A stretch of DNA of 64,000 nt from Paraburkholderia sp. BL21I4N1 (lineage in GTDB: Bacteria; Pseudomonadota; Gammaproteobacteria; Burkholderiales; Burkholderiaceae), in the NCBI RefSeq assembly GCF_002973525.1, contig NZ_PVEN01000003.1:372001-436000 (forward strand), read 5' to 3'. Both the position numbers and the translations under genes were made by a program. The notes below the pieces were generated by a model that saw nothing but the letters and a program-made list of their open reading frames with translations, did no database searches and was not told the DNA's origin. Positions within the stretch are counted from its first letter, which is position 1. Every line of letters starts with the position of its first letter. Below, one piece after another: positions 9,066 to 15,934 of the stretch.

Positions 9066-9808
9066 CGATCGCCACTTCGCTCACGCCGGAACTCGCTGCG
9101 AAGGTCGAGCGCCTGAACGCGCTGCTCGATTCGATCGCCGCGCGTCACGCGAACGTGAAGCTTGCCAGCAGCCTCGCGGCGGAAGACATGCTGCTCACCC
9201 ATGCGATCCTGTCGCGTGGCGTGAAGATCGGCATCTTCTCGCTGAACACGGGGCGCTTGCATGCGGAAACGCTCGGCATGCTCGATCGCGTGAAGGACCG
9301 CTATGGCTACGACATCGAACAGTTTCATCCGCTGGCGGCTTCGGTTGACGAATACGTCAGCGCGCACGGTCTGAACGCGTTTTACGAAAGTGTCGATCTG
9401 CGCAAGCGCTGCTGCGAAGTCCGCAAGGTCGAGCCGCTGAATCGCGCGCTGTCGGATGTCAGCGCATGGGTGACGGGGCAACGTCGCGAGCAGTCGGTGA
9501 CGCGTGCCGAACTGCACGCGGAAGAGCACGACGCCGCGCGCAACATCGCCAAGTTCAATCCGCTCACCGATTGGACCGAAACCGAAGTGTGGGATTATCT
9601 GAAAGCGTTCGACGTGCCGGTCAATCCGCTGCATGCGCGCGGTTATCCGAGCATTGGCTGCGAGCCGTGTACGCGCGCGATCCGTCCCGGTGAAGATAGC
9701 CGGGCAGGGCGCTGGTGGTGGGAATCGCGCGACACGAAGGAATGTGGGCTGCATATCACGACGATCACCCCGATTCCGTTCAATAGCAGCGAGAGCGCGT
9801 CGGTCTGA
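9062..9808 (+). CDS. cysH: Assimilatory adenylylsulfate (APS) reductase
   Basis: Reduces activated sulfate to sulfite with thioredoxin. The protein has 248 residues, with a nucleotide-binding region near 'SSLAAEDMLLTHAIL' and the catalytic cysteine in the C-terminal motif ECGLHI (C228). It also has C117-C118 and C200-x-x-C203, the four cysteines that bind a [4Fe-4S] cluster in APS reductases and that are absent from PAPS-specific enzymes. This implies APS rather than PAPS as substrate. Consistent with that, no APS kinase (cysC) is present and CysN here is not fused to one. Coupled to the DUF934 gene by an ATGA overlap. Confidence 0.92.
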   Translation: MTIATSLTPELAAKVERLNALLDSIAARHANVKLASSLAAEDMLLTHAILSRGVKIGIFSLNTGRLHAETLGMLDRVKDRYGYDIEQFHPLAASVDEYVSAHGLNAFYESVDLRKRCCEVRKVEPLNRALSDVSAWVTGQRREQSVTRAELHAEEHDAARNIAKFNPLTDWTETEVWDYLKAFDVPVNPLHARGYPSIGCEPCTRAIRPGEDSRAGRWWWESRDTKECGLHITTITPIPFNSSESASV

Positions 9809-9921
9809 AAGTTTGGGTCTGAATGGACCTTGGCTTTCGGTTCGAACACCGCACATACTGATCTGAATACTTCCGCGTCGGCAAGCCACCGCTTGCCGGG
9901 CGAATCAACGAAGGACCGAAC

Positions 9922-10884
9922 ATGAGCACCACGCTCGACTCCACTGTGAACGCACCACTCGCTAATACGGCAAACCGGATGGATCACCTCGATTGGCTCG
10001 AAGCCGAATCGATTCATATCCTGCGCGAACTGGTCGCCGAATGCAGCAAGCCCGCACTGCTGTTTTCGGGCGGTAAGGATTCGGTCGTCGTGCTGCATCT
10101 GGCGCTGAAGGCCTTCGGTATCGGCGCGAATCGCAAGACCGTGCTGCCGTTCCCGCTCGTGCATATCGACACCGGCCACAACTACGACGAAGTGATCGAC
10201 TTCCGCGATCGTCGCGCGAACGAGATCGGCGCGGAACTGGTGGTGGGTCACGTCGAGGATTCGATCAAGCGCGGCACTGTACGCCTGCGCCGCGAACTGG
10301 ATTCGCGCAACGCCGCGCAAGCGGTGACGTTGCTTGAAACCATCGCTGAGCACGGCTATACCGCGTTGATCGGCGGCGCGCGTCGCGACGAAGAAAAGGC
10401 CCGTGCGAAAGAACGCATTTTCTCGTTCCGCGACGAATTCGGTCAGTGGGATCCGAAGGCGCAGCGTCCCGAGCTGTGGAGCCTGTATAACGCGCGTCTG
10501 CATAACGGCGAACATCTGCGTGTGTTCCCGATTTCGAACTGGACCGAGCTCGACGTGTGGCAGTACATCGCGCGTGAACAGCTCGAACTGCCGTCGATTT
10601 ACTACGCGCATCAGCGCGAGATCGTGCGTCGCAATGGTCTGCTCGTGCCGGTTACGCCGCTCACGCCGATGCGTGAAGGCGAGACCAGCGAGACGGCGCT
10701 GGTGCGTTTCCGGACCGTTGGCGATATTAGCTGCACCTGCCCGGTGGAAAGCGATGCGGACGATCTCGAGAAGATCATCGCCGAAACGGCCGTGACCGAA
10801 ATCACGGAACGCGGCGCGACGCGGATGGACGACCAGGTGTCCGAAGCCGCGATGGAACAGCGTAAGAAGCAAGGTTACTTTTAA
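9922..10884 (+). CDS. cysD: Sulfate adenylyltransferase small subunit
   Basis: Catalytic subunit of ATP sulfurylase, which makes APS from ATP and sulfate. It has 320 residues with the PP-loop ATP-binding motif SGGKDSVV at 49-56 and the family segment 'GGARRDEEKARAKER'. The start at 9922 follows a purine-rich AAGGA a few bases upstream. It lies 113 bases after cysH and 21 bases before cysN, so cysD and cysN are cotranscribed and probably continue the cysI operon. Length and motifs are normal. Confidence 0.94.
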   Translation: MSTTLDSTVNAPLANTANRMDHLDWLEAESIHILRELVAECSKPALLFSGGKDSVVVLHLALKAFGIGANRKTVLPFPLVHIDTGHNYDEVIDFRDRRANEIGAELVVGHVEDSIKRGTVRLRRELDSRNAAQAVTLLETIAEHGYTALIGGARRDEEKARAKERIFSFRDEFGQWDPKAQRPELWSLYNARLHNGEHLRVFPISNWTELDVWQYIAREQLELPSIYYAHQREIVRRNGLLVPVTPLTPMREGETSETALVRFRTVGDISCTCPVESDADDLEKIIAETAVTEITERGATRMDDQVSEAAMEQRKKQGYF

Positions 10885-10905
10885 GCACACGAGGGTAGAA
10901 CAATC

Positions 10906-12222
10906 ATGAGCGGTATTCACCAACCAGAAGACCTCGGCGTGCTGCGTTTCATCACCGCGGGCAGCGTCGACGATGGCAAGAGCACATTGATCGGCCGCCT
11001 GCTGTACGACAGCAAGGCCGTGTTGAGCGACCAGCTCTCGGCACTGTCGCGCGCAAAGAATAAGCGTACTGTCGGCGACGAAATCGATCTGTCGCTGCTG
11101 ACCGACGGCCTCGAAGCCGAACGCGAGCAAGGCATCACGATCGATGTCGCGTATCGGTACTTCGCGACCGCGAAGCGCAAGTTCATCATTGCCGATACGC
11201 CGGGTCACGAGCAGTACACGCGCAATATGGTGACCGGCGCGTCGACCGCGCATGCGGCGATCATTCTGGTCGATGCGACGCGTGTCACGTTCGTGGATGG
11301 CGTCGCGCAATTGCTGCCGCAAACCAAGCGTCATAGCGCGATCGTCAAGCTGCTCGGTTTGCAGCACGCGATCGTCGCGATCAACAAGATGGATTTGGTC
11401 GACTACAGCGAGCAGCGCTTCAACGAGATTCGCGATGCGTATGTCGAGCTTGCGCGTCAACTGGGGCTGAGCGATGTGCGCTTCGTGCCGGTGTCGGCGT
11501 TGAAGGGCGACAACATCGTGACCGCGAGCGAAAGCATGCCGTGGTATGCGGGCGAGCCGCTGCTCGACTTGCTCGAAGCCTTGCCGGTGGAGATTCCGAC
11601 GGGTCAGGCGCTGCGTTTCCCGGTGCAATGGGTGGCGCGTCAGGACGGTAGCCAGGCCGACGATTTCCGTGGCTACATGGGCCGTGTCGAAGCGGGCGAA
11701 GTGAAGGTAGGCGACACGGTTGTCGTGCTGCCGGCGAATCGCGAAGCCACGGTGGCCGAGATCATCGCGCCGGTGGTGGGCGGCACGGCGCAGGTGGATC
11801 GCGCGTTTGCGGGTCAGACGGTGACGATCCGTCTCGCGGAAGATGTCGACGTGTCGCGCGGCGATACCTTCGTGCTGCGTGAAGCAGCGCCGGAGCCGGC
11901 GAAGAAGCTCGAAGCCGATCTGTGCTGGTTCGACGACACGCCGCTGTCGACGCAACGCAAGTATCTGTTGAAGCAGACCACCAATACGGTGTTCGCGCGC
12001 ATCGGTGCGATCAAGGAAGTGCTCGACGTGCATACGCTGTCGCAGGCGACCGATCGTAAGGAACTGGCAATGAACGATATCGGCCGGGTTGCGTTGACGT
12101 TGCAGAAGCCGCTGGTGTGCGATGTGTATGATTCGCATCAGGGGACGGGGGCGTTCGTGCTGATCGATGAGGCGACGCACCATACCGTCGCGGCTGGGAT
12201 GATTCGGGCGTTTTCGGCATAG
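10906..12222 (+). CDS. cysN: Sulfate adenylyltransferase large (GTPase) subunit
   Basis: GTP-hydrolysing subunit that drives APS formation by CysD. The 438-residue protein has an EF-Tu-like G domain: the P-loop AGSVDDGKST at residues 18-27, 'DTPGHEQYTRNM' as switch/G3 and 'NKMD' as G4, followed by two beta-barrel domains. There is no C-terminal APS-kinase extension, which agrees with the APS-type CysH. A GAGGGTAGAA stretch just upstream gives a good ribosome-binding site. Towards the 3' end the coding strand becomes poor in C and rich in G and T, a trend that continues into cobA. Confidence 0.94.
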   Translation: MSGIHQPEDLGVLRFITAGSVDDGKSTLIGRLLYDSKAVLSDQLSALSRAKNKRTVGDEIDLSLLTDGLEAEREQGITIDVAYRYFATAKRKFIIADTPGHEQYTRNMVTGASTAHAAIILVDATRVTFVDGVAQLLPQTKRHSAIVKLLGLQHAIVAINKMDLVDYSEQRFNEIRDAYVELARQLGLSDVRFVPVSALKGDNIVTASESMPWYAGEPLLDLLEALPVEIPTGQALRFPVQWVARQDGSQADDFRGYMGRVEAGEVKVGDTVVVLPANREATVAEIIAPVVGGTAQVDRAFAGQTVTIRLAEDVDVSRGDTFVLREAAPEPAKKLEADLCWFDDTPLSTQRKYLLKQTTNTVFARIGAIKEVLDVHTLSQATDRKELAMNDIGRVALTLQKPLVCDVYDSHQGTGAFVLIDEATHHTVAAGMIRAFSA

Positions 12223-12298
12223 GGCTGGGCGGCGCGTTGCCGGCTTGGCTGGTTTGCTGCTGCTTGCCTTGGATGCCCTTACGGACAGGTTGATGCAA

Positions 12299-13054
12299 AT
12301 GGGTAAGGTTTATTTGATCGGCGCAGGGCCGGGTGCCGCAGATCTCATCACCGTGCGCGGTGCGCGGCTTTTGGGTTCGGCGGATGTGGTGTTGCATGAT
12401 GCTTTGGTCGAGCCGGCGATGCTCGACTATGCGCCTTCGCACGCGCGGCGGGTCGCTGTTGGCAAGCGCTGTGGGCAGCTTTCTACCGCGCAGCAGTTCA
12501 TCAATAAGCAGATTGTGGATGCTGCGCTTGAGCACGATGTTGTTGTTCGGCTCAAGGGTGGCGATCCTATGTTGTTTGGGCGTGCCGATGAGGAAATGCG
12601 GGCGCTCGAGGCGGCTGGGATCGAGTATGAGGTCGTGCCTGGGATTACCGCTGCGCTGGCTAGTGCGGCGTCTTTGAAGCGGTCGTTGACGTTGCGCGGC
12701 GTGTCTCGGAGTGTGGCGTTGGCGACCTTTAGTCGGGCTGCTGGGTCTGATGAGATTCGTGAGCAGGTTAATGCGGATTCGGTTGTGTTTTATATGGGCA
12801 GGGATAGCGGGGTTGAGATTGCCCAGCAGTTGATCGAGGCTGGGCGGCCTGCTTCTACGCCTGTGGCGATTGTTGAGGCTTGTAGTACGCCTCGGGAAAG
12901 GATTTTGACGCTCACGCTTGAGGGGCTCGCCTGCGGTGAGGCCGTGACGTGGGTCGATGCTGCGCAGCCTAGCTTGTTGATGATTGGGGAGGCTTTTGCT
13001 GAGCGGCAGGTGCAGGATGGGCGCGCTGCGGGTGGGATTTTGGTGGCGGCTTGA
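12299..13054 (+). CDS. cobA: Uroporphyrinogen-III C-methyltransferase
   Basis: SAM-dependent enzyme that methylates uroporphyrinogen III twice to precorrin-2, the branch point to siroheme (needed by CysI) and cobalamin. The start could be 12293 or 12299; I chose 12299 because MGKVYLIGAGPGAADL is the normal family beginning and an AGG lies 10 bases upstream. The protein has 251 residues, with the SAM-binding GAGPG loop, 'VVRLKGGDPMLFGR' and 'VPGITAALASAASLKRSLT'. It is a single-domain enzyme, not the CysG fusion. Codon use is unusual: third positions are rich in T and G and poor in C compared with cysD, increasingly so towards the repeat module that follows. Confidence 0.92.
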   Translation: MGKVYLIGAGPGAADLITVRGARLLGSADVVLHDALVEPAMLDYAPSHARRVAVGKRCGQLSTAQQFINKQIVDAALEHDVVVRLKGGDPMLFGRADEEMRALEAAGIEYEVVPGITAALASAASLKRSLTLRGVSRSVALATFSRAAGSDEIREQVNADSVVFYMGRDSGVEIAQQLIEAGRPASTPVAIVEACSTPRERILTLTLEGLACGEAVTWVDAAQPSLLMIGEAFAERQVQDGRAAGGILVAA

Positions 13055-13080
13055 TTGGGGTGCGGCCTGCGGGGCGCTTT

Positions 13081-13622
13081 TGGGTTGTGCTCTTTGGGGG
13101 TTGGCCTTTCCTTGAGTTCGCGGTGGTCTATTAGCGTTGCCCCTGTGCGGGGCGGCACTCACTTTTCTTTGCCTGCCGCAAAGAAAAGTAAGCAAAAGAA
13201 AGCGGCTCACACCGCTAGCTCATAAGCGGGTTCCTCGCGCAGCCACGGTAGTGGTGCATCTGGAATCCGTGCTCTCGCACATTCCACGGTAGTGACACAG
13301 CAGTCATTCTTCCGGCGGCGCTGCGCGCGCCGTCGCGGTCGTTCACGCACTGCCCCTGCTAAGCGGGGGGCCCCCGCGCAGCCACGGTAGTGGTGCATCT
13401 GGAATCCGTGCTCTCGCACATTCCACGGTAGTGACACAGCAGTCATTCTTCCGGCGGCGCTGCGCGCGCCGTCGCGGTCGTTCACGCACTGCCCCTGCTA
13501 AGCGGGGTCCTCGCACAGCCACGGTAGTGGTGCATCTGGAATCTGTGCTCCCGCGCACTCCGCGTCTGTGGCACAGCAGTCATTCTTCTGGCGACGCTTC
13601 GCGCGCCGTGGCGGGCGTTTTC
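13081..13622. repeat. Left inverted arm: terminal hairpins plus three tandem units
   Basis: The outer part has three hairpins: GCCCC-loop-GGGGC near 13139-13153, a 12-bp perfect stem (13161-13172 with 13178-13189, ACTTTTCTTTGC), and a CCGCT/AGCGG stem near 13213-13230. Then come three similar units marked by AGCCACGGTA at 13241, 13380 and 13517 (spacings 139 and 137). Within a unit, GGAAT..GTGC pairs with GCAC..ATTCC, and a GC-rich CGGCG/GCCG stem follows. Units 1 and 2 are nearly identical, while unit 3 is more diverged. Short open frames across the units shift from copy to copy and are not genes. Confidence 0.85.
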
Positions 13623-13810
13623 ACTAGCTCGTTTCTTAGGCATTCATGGTCGGTAAAACGGCCGGAAGTTGTCCCGGTTCGCGCTGTGCGCTCGCCGGGA
13701 CGGTGTGAGTAGAAACAGGTTCTCGCCTTAGCGGAATGCTTGTATAGGTTCGTGGATTTGCTTGCCGCTTCATACGCCAACTCAGCGGACAAGGGATCGC
13801 CGGGCGCCTG

Positions 13811-14263
13811 TTAATGCGTAATCACCAAGCGCCGAAAATTACCTTTGAAGGGCACTCGCCGGTTCGCCATCAACCTGCTTGCGCAAGTGCTCGCGCCGTT
13901 CCTCGCGGCCTTCTGCGTGGCCTTTGCCAGAAGCTTTGCGGCATGGCGAGCAGTGATGCGGCGCTCGGGAATTCCCTGCGCATCCAGCGCGATGATCTGA
14001 TACAACTCGCGGTCAGTCTCGACCTCCTGCTGGTAGCTCTCGGCAGTATCGATCAACACGCCCAGTAGCGTTCGCTGGCGTGCTATTTCGTCACGCGTAA
14101 TAGCCGGACTTCTATATATCGAGGTCGCAAGCGTGACCAGTTTTCCCAGGTTCGCGATCTGCCGGTCAACGAGTTCAAACGCCGATAGTGCGAGCTTTTC
14201 ATACTGGATGGCGTCAACAGGCGGGCGCGAAGCGCTCCGAGAATTCGTGGGGGATTTGCTCAT
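13811..14263 (-). CDS. Unknown protein carried inside the repeat module
   Basis: I do not recognise this 150-residue protein. The start at 14263 (MSKSPTNSRSASRPPV) is supported by GGAG seven bases upstream; a longer frame from 14335 has no such site. The N-terminal 17 residues are Ser/Pro/Arg-rich. The middle looks largely helical (YEKLALSAFELVDRQIANLG, then 'ARQRTLLGVLIDTAESYQQE'), and the C-terminus is strongly basic (ARHAAKLLAKATQKAARNG, 'RRVPFKGNFRR'), which could suit nucleic-acid binding. There is no signal peptide, membrane segment or catalytic motif I can name. It is the only credible gene between the two arms and has a 5' leader with strong hairpins. Confidence 0.6.
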   Translation of the reverse strand: MSKSPTNSRSASRPPVDAIQYEKLALSAFELVDRQIANLGKLVTLATSIYRSPAITRDEIARQRTLLGVLIDTAESYQQEVETDRELYQIIALDAQGIPERRITARHAAKLLAKATQKAARNGASTCASRLMANRRVPFKGNFRRLVITH

Positions 14264-14837
14264 ATGCGATCTCCAATTGCTGACTTGGATCGCCCGACAC
14301 GCGCTTGCAAAAGTGGTGAGCGGGCACAGTAACAAGGTTGGCAGCCCGGTCGAACACCATCACCGGCAGACCTAGAAGGTCTCCTTGCCACGGCCCGCCC
14401 CTCGAGTTGAGACGTGCAGAAGCTATCGCACGTCTGCTTGCGCAGACGCACGGGTGATGTTCTGTTTGTAGGCCGCCAAGCCTGTCCGTCGATGTTTCGA
14501 CGGCGAAAACAAGTCTAAAACGTATCGCTCCGGGAGTGATTGCCTGCCCGGGCTAAATGCATCGAGCGGCCTCACGTTCTGAAATTTCCTAGCCGATAGT
14601 TCGTGGGAATGGGCATGTGTCGCGAACTTCTAAGCATTTCGAATGAACGTCGGCGTGCGAGAACTGCGTGCCGAATGAGGTGTAAACCTCAGCGCTGAAT
14701 GGTTTTAATTGAGCGAGTTTGGCGATGATTGCGGAACGTCCGAGACAGGGGGGATTGAGTGCCTGATCGGCGACGTCGAGCCGGTTATCAGTTGCTCCAC
14801 TAACGCGGCCGCATGCACCCGCTTCAGAGCTTGCTGT
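14264..14837 (-). other. Upstream region of the module gene with three perfect hairpins
   Basis: No gene is credible here. Read on the minus strand, the leader holds CCGTCGA-AACA-TCGACGG (14486-14503), CGTCTGC-GCAA-GCAGACG (14431-14448, a GNRA-type loop) and AGACGTGC..GCACGTCT (14410-14417 with 14428-14435). The last two share bases 14431-14435 and so cannot both form. There is no T-run after them. This could be a regulatory leader or structured RNA. The rest of the stretch shows nothing I can identify apart from a small GAGGT/ACCTC hairpin near 14680. Confidence 0.4.
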
Positions 14838-15515
14838 ACGTGAACGACCGCGACGGCGCGCGAAGCGCCGCCGGAAGAATGACGGCTGTGTCACGAACGC
14901 GGAGTGTGCGAGAGCACGGATTCCAGATGGACCACTACCGTACCTGTGCGGGGAACCCGCTTAGCAGGGGAAGTGTGTGAACGACCGCTGCGGCGCGCGC
15001 AGCGCCGCCGGAAGAATGACGGCTGTGTCACGAACGCGGAGTGTGCGAGAGCACGGATTCCAGATGGACCACTACCGTAACTGTGCGGGGGCCCCGCTTA
15101 GCAGGGGAAGTGTGTGAACGACCGCCGCGGCGCGCGCAGCGCTGCCGGAAGAATGACGGCTGTGTCACGAGCGCGGAGTGTGCGAGAGCACGGATTCCAG
15201 ATGGACCACTACCGTAACTGTGCGGGGAACCCGCTTAGCAGGGGCAGTGCGTGAACGACCGCCGCGGCGCGCGCAGCGCCGCCGGAAGAATGACTGCTGT
15301 GTCACTACCGTCGAATGTGCGAGAGCACGGATTCCAGATGCACCACTACCGGAACTGCGCGAGGGACCCGCTTATGAGCTAGCGGTGTGAGCGGCTTTCT
15401 CTTGCTGACTTCTCTTTGCCGCGGCAAAGAGAAGTTAGTGCCGCCCCGCACAGGGGCAACGCTAATAGACCACCATGATCACAAGAAAAGGCCAACGCCC
15501 AAAGAGAACAACCGA
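14838..15515. repeat. Right inverted arm: four 137-bp units plus terminal hairpins
   Basis: The unit marker ACCACTACCG recurs at 14931, 15068, 15205 and 15342, exactly 137 bases apart each time. These are reverse-orientation copies of the left-arm units. The outermost unit resembles the outermost left unit more than its own neighbours (for example it shares CACTACCG near 15303). Beyond it lie the mirrored end structures: a stem in CCGCTTATGAGCTAGCGG, a perfect 28-bp palindrome at 15408-15435 (ACTTCTCTTTGCC and its complement around a central GC), and GCCCCTGTGCGGGGC inverted near 15442-15458. The period is not a multiple of three, so the units are not coding repeats. Confidence 0.88.
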
Positions 15516-15542
15516 ACGCGCTGCGACTGTGGAAAAGGAGAC

Positions 15543-15923
15543 CTAAACCTGCCGAAGGCAATAAAGCGCAACAGCATCAAGAACCCCCTCATCTTCCCCA
15601 ACAGCGCCAGCGCACCTAATCTGAACAGAGGGATAAAGCCCGCGACAGCGCTCGATGACGAGAGGCAGATCTTTCCGCACATGCCCGCCTTGCCCAAAAA
15701 AAACCGGCACAACGGTAACAACATCACACCCGCCGGAGGCAAGCACCTCAACAGCGGCAGGCAAATCAGGCTCCATCAACTCAAGAAACGCCAACACAAC
15801 CGGCCCGGCAAGAGCATCGGCTTCACGAGCCCCGCGCAGCTTCTCGGCGAGCCTCTCGAACGGCTCCCGCCAACGCGCATCCCTTGCACCGTGCCCAAAC
15901 AAAACAAGCCCATGCGTAGCCAT
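15543..15923 (-). CDS. cbiX: Small sirohydrochlorin chelatase, CbiX type
   Basis: Inserts a metal (cobalt or ferrous iron) into sirohydrochlorin, feeding cobalamin or siroheme. At 126 residues it is the short, single-domain CbiX form that works as a homodimer. The start MATHGLVLFGHGARD carries the conserved GHG motif with the likely metal-binding His, and the second conserved part is 'TVVPVFFGQGGHVRKDLP' with another His. It follows lptG by 11 bases and is therefore the third gene of lptF-lptG-cbiX. Its coding strand is G+T-rich and C-poor, mirroring cobA on the other side of the repeat module. Whether it serves iron or cobalt is not decidable here. Confidence 0.9.
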   Translation of the reverse strand: MATHGLVLFGHGARDARWREPFERLAEKLRGAREADALAGPVVLAFLELMEPDLPAAVEVLASGGCDVVTVVPVFFGQGGHVRKDLPLVIERCRGLYPSVQIRCAGAVGEDEGVLDAVALYCLRQV

Positions 15924-15934
15924 GGAAGAAGCCC

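Larger units (their letters stand above)
13081..15515. mobile_element. Repeat-bounded module between cobA and cbiX, unknown type
   Basis: A 2.4-kb block whose ends are inverted copies of each other: 13081 onward (TTGTGCTCTTTGGG... GGTGGTCTATTAGCGTTG) matches the reverse complement of the sequence ending at about 15515. Inside each end lies a set of about 137-bp units in opposite orientation, three on the left and four on the right, enclosing about 1.2 kb with one small gene. It lies exactly between two convergent housekeeping genes. No transposase, integrase or target-site duplication is visible, so mobility is inferred only from the inverted termini. It could also be an expanded dispersed-repeat cluster with a captured gene. 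Confidence 0.5.

Noticed and set aside
9643..12183. 846-codon frame antisense to cysH, cysD and cysN
   Set aside because: Composition-driven antisense frame spanning three well-identified genes; no family resemblance.
13207..13712. Short frames across the tandem repeats that look like repeated peptides
   Set aside because: The repeat period is not a multiple of three, frames change between copies and there is no ribosome-binding site; they are repeat artefacts.
14260..14451. 63-codon frame just upstream of the module gene
   Set aside because: GTG start without a ribosome-binding site, lying over the hairpin leader; no similarity recognised.
14589..14894. 101-codon minus-strand frame reaching into the right arm
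   Set aside because: Starts inside a repeat unit, lacks a ribosome-binding site and resembles the other spurious repeat peptides.
13241..15351. CRISPR array
   Set aside because: The units are about 137 bp and contiguous, with no unique spacers and no cas genes.
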